Below, one piece after another: positions 1 to 5,833 of a DNA stretch of 7,312 nucleotides; within the stretch, counting starts at the first letter, position 1; each line of letters starts with the position of its first letter. This DNA comes from Chloroflexota bacterium (GTDB lineage Bacteria; Chloroflexota; Dehalococcoidia; DSTF01; JACRBR01). The stretch is from assembly GCA_021813085.1 (NCBI GenBank), contig JAKAMA010000118.1, positions 1-7,312 of the forward strand, written 5' to 3'. A program made the translations under genes and the position numbers. The notes beneath the pieces are model-generated. The model was not told where the DNA came from. It made no database searches and worked only from the letters and a program-made list of their open reading frames with translations.

Positions 1-51
1 ATCAGCATACGGAACCGTGAGAATACGCGACAGGACACCGGCCCGCGGCCT

Positions 52-79
52 TTGCCGCCGCTGCGGGCGGTCCTACACT
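52..79 (+). promoter_or_regulatory. Likely promoter of the thioesterase gene, leaderless type
   Basis: A TTGCCG box (52-57), a 16-base spacer and a TACACT box (74-79) resemble a sigma-70 -35/-10 pair. Counting six bases from the end of the -10 box puts the transcription start near 86, one base before the ATG at 87. No purine-rich ribosome binding site precedes the start, so the mRNA is probably leaderless. The box assignment is read by eye. Confidence 0.5.
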
Positions 80-86
80 CGACGTG

Positions 87-971
87 ATGCCGGACGCCCC
101 CGACCGCCAGCTCAGCGCGCTGATCCGCCAGCTCGACCTCGAGCGGCTGGACCAGGACCTCTTCCTCGGCGACCCCGGCAAGGGCGAGGGGCGGCTGTTC
201 GGCGGGCTCGTCGCCGCCCAGTCGGTCGTCGCCGCCTATCGCACCGTGCCGGCGGAGGACGCGGCGTTGCACTCGCTGCACGCCTACTTCCTGCGGCCGG
301 GCAGGCACGCGGTGCCGATCCGCTACGTCGTCTACCGCATCCGCGACGGCCGCACGTTCACGACGCGCGACGTCGTCGCCTATCAGTCCGGCGAGGCGAT
401 CTTCAACCTGTCGTCGAGCTTCGCGCGGCCCGAGCCGGGCGCCTCGCGCCAGGAGCCGATGCCGGCCGTGCCGGACCCCGACGGCTTGCCCGAGTGGCAG
501 TTCATGCGCGCCCGCAATGAGCAGGAGCGGCGCATGATGGACCGCTGGCATGACAGCCCGATCGAGATGCGCTCGTGCGACGCCGCGGACGCGCCGCCGG
601 CGGAAGCGTCGCCGCGGCGGCGGGTATGGATGCGCACGCGCGGCGCGCTGCCGGACGACCCGGTGCTGCACGCCGCCGTGCTCGCCTACGCCAGCGACCG
701 CGGGCTCATGCAGACCGCGCGCCGCGCGCAGGAGTGGACGGCGCGCCCGGCGATGTCCGCGAGTATCGACCACGCGCTCTGGTTCCACCGGCCGCCGCGC
801 TTCGACGGCTGGGTGCTGTACACGAGCGAGAGCCCCGTCGCCCACGCCGCCCGCGCGCTGATCTTCGGGCAGATGCACAGCGCGGACGGCACGCGCATCG
901 CGTCGGTCGCGCAGGAGGGCCTGGTGCGGATGGCGCGCGAGGGCGCGGGCGGGGGCGCAGCCGCGCGCTGA
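87..971 (+). CDS. tesB: Acyl-CoA thioesterase II (TesB family), double hotdog fold
   Basis: Predicted cytoplasmic enzyme hydrolysing acyl-CoA to free acid and CoA. It has 294 residues from the ATG, close to the 286 of E. coli TesB. Numbered from the ATG, the N-terminal hotdog carries LFGGLVAAQS (about 37-46), LHSLHAYFLRPG (61-72) and RDGRTFTTRDVVAYQ (86-100). The C-terminal hotdog carries VLAYASDRG, SIDHALWFHRP and VAQEGLVRM. The E. coli catalytic set D204/T228/Q278 appears here as D204, S226 (a conservative change from Thr) and Q276. A GTG at 84 is directly upstream, but the promoter geometry puts the transcription start near 86, so the ATG at 87 is preferred. The gene stands alone; rmuC follows after 257 bases. 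Its physiological substrate is not visible from sequence. Confidence 0.93.
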   Translation: MPDAPDRQLSALIRQLDLERLDQDLFLGDPGKGEGRLFGGLVAAQSVVAAYRTVPAEDAALHSLHAYFLRPGRHAVPIRYVVYRIRDGRTFTTRDVVAYQSGEAIFNLSSSFARPEPGASRQEPMPAVPDPDGLPEWQFMRARNEQERRMMDRWHDSPIEMRSCDAADAPPAEASPRRRVWMRTRGALPDDPVLHAAVLAYASDRGLMQTARRAQEWTARPAMSASIDHALWFHRPPRFDGWVLYTSESPVAHAARALIFGQMHSADGTRIASVAQEGLVRMAREGAGGGAAAR

Positions 972-1002
972 CCGGAGCTATCGGGCGACGGACGACGAAC
1001 AG

Positions 1003-1044
1003 CAGACAACAGACAGCAGACGACAGACGACAGACGACAGACGC
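1003..1044 (+). repeat. Heptamer tandem repeat, CAGACRA type, six in-phase units
   Basis: Consecutive 7-base units read CAGACAA, CAGACAG, then three CAGACGA and a final partial CAGACG. They lie in the gap between tesB and rmuC. The period of seven does not match a codon, and no gene crosses the array. The unit contains no T on this strand, so the array is strongly strand-asymmetric. Confidence 0.85.
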
Positions 1045-1049
1045 GGGGT

Positions 1050-1090
1050 TGCGCCGGCGCAGGCGGACCCGTCCAGACGTCCTCCTGCGC
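1050..1090 (+). repeat. Hairpin between two heptamer arrays
   Basis: GCGCAGG (1057-1063) pairs with CCTGCGC (1084-1090). A C/T mismatch follows, then GGAC (1065-1068) pairs with GTCC (1079-1082), giving an 11-pair stem with a 10-base loop. A separate 12-base perfect palindrome, TGCGCCGGCGCA (1050-1061), overlaps its left arm, so the two folds compete. It could act as a tesB terminator, but no clear T-run follows; the downstream strand is C/T-rich. Confidence 0.5.
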
Positions 1091-1124
1091 CTCCATCTTC
1101 CACCCTCTACCTTCCACCCTCCGC
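1090..1124 (+). repeat. Pyrimidine-rich heptamer repeat, five units
   Basis: Units read CCTCCAT, CTTCCAC, CCTCTAC, CTTCCAC and CCTCCGC in perfect 7-base phase, with the exact repeat CTTCCACCCTC at a 14-base offset. The composition is almost pure pyrimidine. It mirrors in period, but not in sequence, the A/G/C-rich heptamer array at 1003-1044 on the other side of the hairpin. Confidence 0.65.
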
Positions 1125-1169
1125 GGCCGCTCGGCGCCGCACGGCTGGCAGCCACAGCCCCGCATCTGC

Positions 1170-1222
1170 TACGATAGCGCGCGGGAATTAGATGAAGCGC
1201 CTACGCTGAACAGCAAAAGGGA
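1170..1222 (+). promoter_or_regulatory. rmuC -10 box, short leader and ribosome binding site
   Basis: TACGAT (1170-1175) is a plausible -10 box giving a start near 1182. A weak TGGCAG (1146-1151) at an 18-base spacing is the best -35. AAGGGA (1217-1222), six bases before the ATG at 1229, is the ribosome binding site. A five-codon mini-ORF (1192-1209, MKRLR then stop) lies in the leader; nothing shows it is translated. Confidence 0.4.
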
Positions 1223-1228
1223 CTGCCC

Positions 1229-2710
1229 ATGCTCGTGCTCGGCCTCTTCGTCGGCGTGCTGATCGGGAGCGGGGTCGGCGCCTACGCCGCCTGGAACGTG
1301 GCGCGGGCGCGCGGACAGCGCGAGGTGGCGGAGATCGCCGGCAAGTCCGCCGCCGATATCGCCGCCACGGGCGCGCGCCTCGACGAGTGGTCGAAGCAGA
1401 TCGCCCGCCTCGAGCAGGAGCTGGCGCAGCGCACCCGCGAGGTCGATGCGGCTCTCGCCGAGTCCTCGGCGGCACTCCAGGAGCGCGCCGGGATCGCCGC
1501 CGAGCTGGAGGCCGAGCGGAAGGCCAGCGCGGAGAAGCTGGCGCTGCTGCAGCACGCGGAGACGAAGCTGCGGGAGGCGTTCGAAGCCCTCTCGGCCGAG
1601 GCGCTGCGTCGCAACAACCAGTCGTTCCTCGAGCTGGCGAAGTCCTCGCTCGGCGAGTTCCAGCAGGCGGCGACGGGCGACCTCGACAGACGGCAGACGG
1701 CGATCGGCGAACTGGTGAAGCCGATCCGCGAGTCGCTCGAGAAGGTGGACGGCAAGCTCCAGGCCGTCGAGCGGGCGCGCGGCGAGGCGTACGCCGAGCT
1801 GCGCGAGCAGGTGCGCGCGCTGGGGACGACGCAGCAGCGCCTCGAGTCGGAGACGGCGAACCTGGTGAAGGCGCTGCGCACGCCAAACGTGCGCGGCCGC
1901 TGGGGCGAGATCCAGCTCCGGCGCGTCGTCGAGCTGGCGGGCATGCTCGACCACTGCGACTTCCGCGAGCAACAGACGGTCTCGACGGACGACGGGCGCT
2001 TCCGCCCGGACGTCGTCGTGCAGCTCCCCGGCCGGAAGCAGGTCGTCGTCGACGCGAAGGCGCCGCTGATGTCGTACCTGCAGGCACTCGATGCAACGGA
2101 CGACGCGTCGCGCGACGCGCTGTACCGGGATCACGCCCGCCAGGTGCGGGAGCACGTCACGCGCCTCAGCAGCAAGGCCTACTGGGCGCAGTTCGAGGCG
2201 ACGCCGGAGCTGGTGATCATGTTCCTGCCGGGCGAGACGTTCTACAGCGCCGCGCTGCAGTACGACCCCGGCCTGATCGAGTTCGGCGTCGAGCAGCGCG
2301 TGCTCATCGCCAGCCCGACGACGCTGATCGGCCTGCTGCGCTCGGTGGCGTACGGCTGGCGGCAGGAGCAGATCGCGGAGAACGCGCAGCAGATCAGCAA
2401 GCTCGGGCGCGACCTCTACGAGCGGTTGCTCAAGCTGGCGGAGCACTTCGACGACATCCGGAAGGGGCTCGACCGCACGGTCGACGCCTACAACCGCGCC
2501 GTCGGCTCGTTCGAGGGGCGCGTGCTGGTGGCCGGGCGGCGCTTCAAGGAGCTGGGGGCGACGCCGCTCGGCGAGCTGCCGGAGGCCGCCGTGGTGGACC
2601 GCGCGCCGCGGGCGCTCGAGGCGCCGCCCGCGCTCATCGACGCCGGCCGCGAGCCGCCGGACGAGGCGGCGACGCCGCCGGTGTATCTGACCATGTCAAG
2701 CGAACAGTGA
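1229..2710 (+). CDS. rmuC: RmuC family DNA recombination/genome-stability protein
   Basis: RmuC proteins limit DNA rearrangements such as inversions at repeats; their exact reaction is unsettled. This copy has 493 residues. Residues 1-22 form a hydrophobic membrane anchor. Residues about 45-215 are charged and heptad-like, fitting a long coiled coil. The RmuC domain follows, with [11 protein letters not shown] (220-230), [10 protein letters not shown] (259-268) and VVVDAKAPL (272-280). E227, D261, D275 and K277 fit a PD-(D/E)XK nuclease-like core. [13 protein letters not shown] (331-343) and [13 protein letters not shown] (359-371) are further family signatures. The tail after about 440 is Pro/Ala-rich and variable. 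The last codons (TCA AGC GAA CAG) are AT-richer than the rest, right where the GC content drops into the next gene, so the extreme C-terminus may be altered by an insertion. It is convergent with the NYN gene, with eight bases between stop codons. Confidence 0.94.
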   Translation: MLVLGLFVGVLIGSGVGAYAAWNVARARGQREVAEIAGKSAADIAATGARLDEWSKQIARLEQELAQRTREVDAALAESSAALQERAGIAAELEAERKASAEKLALLQHAETKLREAFEALSAEALRRNNQSFLELAKSSLGEFQQAATGDLDRRQTAIGELVKPIRESLEKVDGKLQAVERARGEAYAELREQVRALGTTQQRLESETANLVKALRTPNVRGRWGEIQLRRVVELAGMLDHCDFREQQTVSTDDGRFRPDVVVQLPGRKQVVVDAKAPLMSYLQALDATDDASRDALYRDHARQVREHVTRLSSKAYWAQFEATPELVIMFLPGETFYSAALQYDPGLIEFGVEQRVLIASPTTLIGLLRSVAYGWRQEQIAENAQQISKLGRDLYERLLKLAEHFDDIRKGLDRTVDAYNRAVGSFEGRVLVAGRRFKELGATPLGELPEAAVVDRAPRALEAPPALIDAGREPPDEAATPPVYLTMSSEQ

Positions 2711-2718
2711 ACTCGTGG

Positions 2719-3375
2719 CTAATTGCGACGAAACTGATCACGTAGCGGAAACAGGTCGAACGACGCCCAACAACTTGTGGCGAGGTCGACACCAATAGGC
2801 GGGAACCCGGCCTGAATGGTCTTCCGTCCCTTCGCGTCGAGAAACGTGACGGCAGGGACCAGATCGCGGTCGGACGACACCACAACTCCGACGTCGTGCG
2901 CGTCCTCCCAGGCAAGCCTGATCATGTCTGTGACGAGGGCGGTATCCACGCCTTTCTCGATGGTGGCCTTGATCCGCGCATTGCAGTGAGGGCAGTTCAC
3001 AATTGCTTGGTGGCAGCTCGGGCAGGTCGGCGGCTTCTTCGGCTGCCGCTCAAGGCAGACGACTTGTAATCCGGGCTGCCGGTCAAGCCAGGTGGTTAGC
3101 CAGCGATGTTGCTTCGGTCCATCGACAGCGCCCAGATTGTACGACGCGTAGATGATGGATCCCTCGTAGGCATAATCGGTCACACCCAGCACGCGTGCGG
3201 CATTCTCGGTGATGACGTTCGGGAGCGCGCGCCAATCGATAGGAAAGCGCGTATCCGCCTCCCCGCGCGCCTTTGCCTCGCGGCCATTGAGTGTGAGCTG
3301 AAAATTCCAAAAGTCGATAAACACGCGGATGCGAGTCTTACCGGTGCTTGCAGTTGCCTGCAAAGGGATGGTCAT
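2719..3375 (-). CDS. NYN-domain (PIN-like) ribonuclease with inserted zinc ribbon
   Basis: A protein of 218 residues with the layout of the NYN/LabA-like (DUF88) family, which are metal-dependent PIN-fold nucleases acting mainly on RNA. The first strand and acidic residue lie in RVFIDFWNF (17-25, D21). Further acidic motifs are KGVDTALVTDM (141-151; D144, D150) and VVSSDRDLVPAV (165-176; D169, D171). Between them, CPSC (118-121) and CPHC (128-131) form a compact four-cysteine zinc ribbon inserted in the domain, a likely nucleic-acid or protein contact. There is no signal peptide or membrane segment, so it is predicted cytoplasmic. The start is fixed by GGAGGT five bases upstream. Codon use and GC are unlike the neighbours. 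It converges on rmuC with an eight-base gap and no visible terminator between. The target is unknown; a role in defence or RNA turnover would be conjecture. Confidence 0.85.
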   Translation of the reverse strand: MTIPLQATASTGKTRIRVFIDFWNFQLTLNGREAKARGEADTRFPIDWRALPNVITENAARVLGVTDYAYEGSIIYASYNLGAVDGPKQHRWLTTWLDRQPGLQVVCLERQPKKPPTCPSCHQAIVNCPHCNARIKATIEKGVDTALVTDMIRLAWEDAHDVGVVVSSDRDLVPAVTFLDAKGRKTIQAGFPPIGVDLATSCWASFDLFPLRDQFRRN

Positions 3376-3380
3376 CCTTC

Positions 3381-3386
3381 ACCTCC
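3381..3386 (-). promoter_or_regulatory. Strong ribosome binding site of the NYN gene
   Basis: On the minus strand GGAGGT stands five bases before the ATG at 3375. It is close to the ideal anti-16S match and fixes the start codon. It contrasts with the two apparently leaderless genes of the window. Confidence 0.8.
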
Positions 3387-3420
3387 GCAGTTAGAGCGAT
3401 CTCGGGCTGTCACAGAAACA

Positions 3421-3464
3421 ATTCAGGGGCTGCGCCGGATCGGCGCATCCCCTGGGGCCTGAAT
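3421..3464 (-). promoter_or_regulatory. Leader stem-loop proximal to the NYN gene, attenuator-like
   Basis: Arms TGCGCCG (3431-3437) and CGGCGCA (3441-3447) enclose a three-base loop. After one mismatch AGGGG (3425-3429) pairs with CCCCT (3449-3453). An outer ATTC/GAAT (3421-3424 with 3461-3464) closes it around a seven-base bulge. Read on the minus strand, the hairpin is followed by a moderately T-rich stretch (TTGTTTCT), as in a weak intrinsic terminator, about 45 bases before the start codon. It could attenuate NYN expression; this is inference from structure. Confidence 0.5.
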
Positions 3465-3465
3465 A

Positions 3466-3506
3466 ACCGGCAGTCGCCTGCGAGACCGCAGGTCTCGTCA
3501 GCCGGT
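3466..3506 (-). promoter_or_regulatory. Leader stem-loop distal to the NYN gene, with an alternative fold
   Basis: ACCGGC (3466-3471) pairs with GCCGGT (3501-3506). Inside, CGAGACC (3481-3487) and GGTCTCG (3491-3497) form a perfect seven-pair stem over a GCA loop, with an asymmetric internal loop of nine and three bases. A competing stem, CCTGCG (3477-3482) with CGCAGG (3487-3492), uses overlapping bases, so two exclusive folds are possible. It lies 10-50 bases into the predicted NYN transcript. I do not recognise it as a known riboswitch. Confidence 0.5.
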
Positions 3507-3522
3507 GGGCTTCAATGCGCTC

Positions 3523-3551
3523 TGTATATCGGCCGCAGCCACATTTGTCAA
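3523..3551 (-). promoter_or_regulatory. NYN gene promoter with consensus -35 box
   Basis: On the minus strand a perfect TTGACA (3551-3546), a 17-base spacer and TATACA (3528-3523) form a good sigma-70 promoter; the last base of the -10 box is not the consensus T. The expected start is an A at 3516, giving a leader of about 140 bases before the ATG at 3375. Confidence 0.6.
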
Positions 3552-3575
3552 CAGGCTGATCGCACCCGTTGACAA
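3545..3575. promoter_or_regulatory. Operator-like inverted repeat over the NYN -35 box
   Basis: TTGTCAAC (3545-3552) and GTTGACAA (3568-3575) are perfect reverse complements separated by 15 bases. Each arm, extended one base, is itself a near-palindrome of the form GTTGNCAAC, with centres 24 bases apart. One arm coincides with the -35 TTGACA, where a bound repressor would block polymerase. No regulator gene sits beside it, so the binding protein is unknown. Confidence 0.5.
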
Positions 3576-3588
3576 CAGTCCGGCGGGC

Positions 3589-3627
3589 CGCGCGCGATGC
3601 GGGGCTCCGAGAACTCGGCGGCGCGCG
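3589..3627. repeat. GC-rich hairpin downstream of the HD gene
   Basis: CGCGCGC (3589-3595) can pair with GCGCGCG (3621-3627) around an inner CCGAG (3607-3611) / CTCGG (3614-3618) repeat. It lies 30-70 bases beyond the HD gene stop on the minus strand and may mark its transcript end. No T-run follows, and low-complexity GC DNA folds easily, so the role is uncertain. Confidence 0.3.
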
Positions 3628-3656
3628 CCTGAGCGGACGTCCTCTCACGCCGTGCC

Positions 3657-4226
3657 TCACACCGTCCCGGCGAGCCCGAGGGCGTCGGCGTTCGCCCTGA
3701 GCGCCGCGATCACCTCGGCGATGTGCGCGTCCAGGTCGACGCCGAGCTGTTCGGCGCCGTTGCCGTTGATGATGTCGTCGCGGCTGACCTGGCGCGCGAA
3801 CGCCTTGTCCTTCATCTTCTTGCGCACGGACGGCGGCTCGACCTCGAAGATGCTCTTGTTCGGCCGCACGAGCGCGACGGCGGTGACGAAGCCGGTCAGC
3901 TCGTCGACGGCGAACAGGGTCTTCGCCATCGGCGTCTCGCGCGGGACGCCGCTGTAGTCGGCGTGGCCCATGATCGCCGTCGTCACTTCGTCCGGGTAGC
4001 CGCGCTCCTTGAGGATCCGGTTGCCTTCGGACGGATGCCCCTCGGCCGTCGGCCAGCGCTCGTAGTCGAAGTCGTGCAGCAGTCCCGTGATCCCCCACAC
4101 ATCCTCGTCCTCGCCGTGCTTACGGGCGAAGTGGCGCATCACCGTCTCGACGGCGAGGCCGTGCTTACGCAGGCCCTCGGTCTGGGTGTACTCGCAGAGC
4201 AGCGCCCACGCTGATTCGCGGTCCAT
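3657..4226 (-). CDS. HD-domain metal-dependent phosphohydrolase-like protein
   Basis: A protein of 189 residues with the HD superfamily layout: H22, then the signature H51-D52 in GLLHDFDYERWP, H64 in the following EGHPSEGNRIL helix, H88 in MGHADYSG, and D108 in FAVDELTGFV. These residues would hold one or two divalent metals for phosphomonoester or phosphodiester hydrolysis. The short, single-domain, HDIG-like form is common in bacteria and usually annotated only as an HD-domain hydrolase; its substrate cannot be named. It is soluble, with no signal peptide. The start ATG has GGGAGG five bases upstream (4232-4237). It stands apart from its neighbours: 237 bases to tatA upstream, and 281 to the NYN gene downstream with a fresh promoter between, so it is probably a single transcription unit. 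Confidence 0.85.
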   Translation of the reverse strand: MDRESAWALLCEYTQTEGLRKHGLAVETVMRHFARKHGEDEDVWGITGLLHDFDYERWPTAEGHPSEGNRILKERGYPDEVTTAIMGHADYSGVPRETPMAKTLFAVDELTGFVTAVALVRPNKSIFEVEPPSVRKKMKDKAFARQVSRDDIINGNGAEQLGVDLDAHIAEVIAALRANADALGLAGTV

Positions 4227-4231
4227 CGTCG

Positions 4232-4267
4232 CCTCCCGCTTCGTGCCGTTGTCCCGCCGCCATGATA
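4232..4267 (-). promoter_or_regulatory. HD gene -10 box and ribosome binding site
   Basis: On the minus strand TATCAT (4267-4262) is a good -10 box, giving a start near 4255 and a short leader. GGGAGG (4237-4232) lies five bases before the ATG. No convincing -35 box was found. Confidence 0.45.
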
Positions 4268-4350
4268 CGCGGAGCGGGCGGCTGGCGCGGGACGGGAGGT
4301 CCGCGGCTATGGCGGATCGTTGCTCTTGCGCGTCATGGCGCGTGACGGGC

Positions 4351-4440
4351 GGACCCGGACGGGTCCTTACGGGGGCGGCGGACGCGCGTACGCGTGTCCG
4401 GGGATCCTCTCGGGTTGCACGGGACGGAGCTGAAGCTCCG
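4351..4440. repeat. Cluster of three palindromes between tatA and the HD gene
   Basis: Three stem-forming repeats are packed into 90 bases. GGACCC (4351-4356) pairs with GGGTCC (4361-4366) over four bases. A 20-base palindrome centred on TACG (4380-4399) has a single G/T mismatch. CGGAGC (4425-4430) pairs with GCTCCG (4435-4440) over a TGAA loop. The last lies 24 bases downstream of the tatA stop and could form its transcript end, though no T-run follows. No gene is supported in 4268-4463. Confidence 0.55.
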
Positions 4441-4463
4441 GGGCGAGATCTTGAACGCCCGCG

Positions 4464-4781
4464 TTAGCTGACCGGGGTGCCGATGGCGTGGCCGCAGGCG
4501 GCGCAGAACTTCGCTGCGGCGACGTTGCGGGCGCCGCACTCGCCGCAGAAGACCGTGTCGGACGCCGCATCGATGGATGCGGGCGGCGCCGCGCCGTTCA
4601 GCGCGGCCTTCGCCTCTTCTTCGGGATCCTTCGTGGCCTTACGGAACTCCTTGATGCTGCGGCCGACGGCGCCGCCAACTTCAGGCAGCCTGCCGGCACC
4701 GAAGATCAGGATCACGATGACGAGGATGATGATCAGCTCGGGGATGCCGAGGGGGCCAATACCGGGGCCAAGCAGTTGCAC
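4464..4781 (-). CDS. tatA: TatA/E-type twin-arginine translocase subunit with C-terminal zinc ribbon
   Basis: TatA oligomers help fold-competent twin-arginine substrates across the cytoplasmic membrane. In this 105-residue protein a short N-terminus leads to the membrane helix [15 protein letters not shown] (13-27). The family hinge [10 protein letters not shown] (27-36) and an amphipathic helix [11 protein letters not shown] (40-50) follow. After an acidic/Ala linker it ends in CGEC (79-82) and CAAC (93-96), a four-cysteine zinc ribbon not present in E. coli TatA. The ribbon should lie on the cytoplasmic side. The start is a GTG with GGAGGG eight bases upstream (4790-4795); no ATG is nearby. 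No tatB or tatC is in view. The fusion is continuous with no sign of frameshift. Confidence 0.9.
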   Translation of the reverse strand: MQLLGPGIGPLGIPELIIILVIVILIFGAGRLPEVGGAVGRSIKEFRKATKDPEEEAKAALNGAAPPASIDAASDTVFCGECGARNVAAAKFCAACGHAIGTPVS

Positions 4782-4810
4782 GATTAGGGCCCTCCGATGA
4801 AGCCTGCCTC

Positions 4811-4840
4811 AGCGTATCAAGTGCCCGGCGATGGTTGCAA
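4811..4840 (-). promoter_or_regulatory. tatA promoter with extended -10
   Basis: On the minus strand TTGCAA (4840-4835), an 18-base spacer and TACGCT (4816-4811) form the boxes. A TG one base upstream of the -10 makes an extended -10. The start would be near 4804, 22 bases before the GTG. The -35 lies inside the hydrolase coding end and the -10 just past its stop, so tatA can be expressed apart from the hydrolase. Confidence 0.45.
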
Positions 4841-5767
4841 GGCGCTGTCCGGCACCCGCTGGCCGGCGGTGGACTGCCGGAGGAACTCATCGATCGCGCG
4901 GTTGCAGGCCTCAGGCTGCTCTTCGAGCAGCATGTGTCCGGCGCCTTCGATGACGGCGAGCCGCGCCTGCGGCAGGTCGCGGCGTATCTCCTGCGCGACG
5001 TGCAGCGGCACGAGGCGGTCGTCGGCGCCCCAGAGCAGCAGCACCGGCATCCGCACCTTCGACAGGTCGGCCGGCGCGTCGCGGCGGTGGTCGCGCATCA
5101 TCGCCAGCAGCCCGTCCAGCGAGCCGCGGAGCCGCAGCGGCCGCAGGTAGGCGTCGCGCACCGCATCGTCGAGCTTCGTGCGGTCGTGGAAGGAGAGCGT
5201 GAGCATGCGCGACGCGGTGAGCGCGGCGATCGCGGGCGCGAACGGCCGCACGAACGGCGCCGGCAGCCACACCCTCGCGCGGGCGACGGGCCGCACCGAG
5301 CCGACGAGCACCAGCGCGTCGACCGCCTCCGGGTACGCCGCGGCGAAGCGCTGGACGACGGCGCCACCCATCGAGTGGCCGACGAACGCCGCGTGCGTGA
5401 CGCCGAGCTGGTCGAGCAGCCGCCTGAGCATGCGCACCTGGTCCGTGGCCGAGAGGCCTGCGTCGGCGCGGCGCTCGCTGTAACCGAAGCCTTTGAGGTC
5501 CACGGCGATCACCCGCCGGTCCTGCGAGAGCGCCGGGATCTGGTGGCGGTAGGAGTACGTGCTGCCGCCGAATCCGTGCACCAGCACGATCGCGGGGCCC
5601 TCGCCCTGGTCGATGTAGTGCACCCCATAACCGTCGATGTCGATGACGCGGCCCGGCTTGACGACATCGCGCCACTCCAGATCCTCGCGCAGCCCTGCGC
5701 GCCGCAGCGCGAGCGCGCCCGCGGCGACCGCGCCGACACCCAGGATTGCCACCGTGCGCTTCTTCAT
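4817..5767 (-). CDS. Alpha/beta hydrolase, probably membrane-anchored
   Basis: A protein of 316 residues from the ATG. It begins MKKR followed by a hydrophobic stretch (about residues 5-21), a signal anchor or uncleaved signal peptide without a lipobox cysteine. The alpha/beta fold follows: oxyanion-region HGFGG (64-68), nucleophile elbow GHSMGG with S132, acid D250 in LLWGADDRLVP, and histidine H278 in EGAGHML, a complete triad. A lid region spans about 155-225. The pattern matches the esterase/haloalkane dehalogenase-like group of hydrolases; serine rather than aspartate at the nucleophile favours an esterase, lipase or C-C hydrolase. The substrate is unknown. A GTG 21 bases upstream is in frame, but a -10 box (5794-5799) places the transcription start after it, and GAGGTG (5772-5777) serves the ATG. 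It is divergent from the XRE gene. Confidence 0.88.
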   Translation of the reverse strand: MKKRTVAILGVGAVAAGALALRRAGLREDLEWRDVVKPGRVIDIDGYGVHYIDQGEGPAIVLVHGFGGSTYSYRHQIPALSQDRRVIAVDLKGFGYSERRADAGLSATDQVRMLRRLLDQLGVTHAAFVGHSMGGAVVQRFAAAYPEAVDALVLVGSVRPVARARVWLPAPFVRPFAPAIAALTASRMLTLSFHDRTKLDDAVRDAYLRPLRLRGSLDGLLAMMRDHRRDAPADLSKVRMPVLLLWGADDRLVPLHVAQEIRRDLPQARLAVIEGAGHMLLEEQPEACNRAIDEFLRQSTAGQRVPDSALQPSPGT

Positions 5768-5771
5768 GGGG

Positions 5772-5799
5772 CACCTCGCTTCTTTCACGCCCGATCATA
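5772..5799 (-). promoter_or_regulatory. Hydrolase -10 box and ribosome binding site
   Basis: On the minus strand TATGAT (5799-5794) matches the -10 consensus at five of six bases, putting the start near 5787. GAGGTG (5777-5772) lies four bases before the ATG at 5767. No clear -35 box was found. Confidence 0.5.
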
Positions 5800-5833
5800 C
5801 TGCGTTGAAGATGGAGTCGCCCATGGTTGGACA

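Larger units (their letters stand above)
2697..3580. other. Lower-GC island carrying the NYN nuclease cassette
   Basis: Hand counts give 63% GC (2881-2940), 53% (3121-3180) and 48% (3301-3360). This compares with 77% in rmuC (1441-1500) and 78% in the HD gene (3661-3720). The transition begins in the last codons of rmuC and ends close to the inverted repeat at 3545-3575. The hexamer AACAGT occurs at both edges (2703-2708 and 3574-3579), which could be a short target duplication or chance. No transposase or integrase is seen. The composition suggests recent acquisition. Confidence 0.6.

Noticed and set aside
1003..1044. CRISPR array
   Set aside because: The repeats are 7 bases long with no spacers, and no cas gene is present.
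1192..1209. Five-codon leader peptide MKRLR before rmuC
   Set aside because: It has no ribosome binding site, no run of regulatory codons and no paired attenuator. It is likely chance.
1169..2446. Long minus-strand open frame (425 codons) opposite rmuC
   Set aside because: It is the antisense shadow of a well-supported RmuC gene. Its protein is a low-complexity Leu/Arg/Ala/Asp series with no motif, as expected in GC-rich DNA.
3106..3462. Plus-strand ORF of 118 codons over the NYN gene start and leader
   Set aside because: It is antisense to the NYN coding sequence and has no initiation signal or motif.
3421..3506. Integron attC site or tRNA in the folded region
   Set aside because: No conserved attC core ends (such as GTTRRRY) flank the hairpins, and no cloverleaf with a T-loop consensus could be drawn.
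4309..4467. Small plus-strand ORF starting ATGGCGGATCG
   Set aside because: It runs through three palindromes and has no ribosome binding site or promoter. It also overlaps the tatA stop in antisense.
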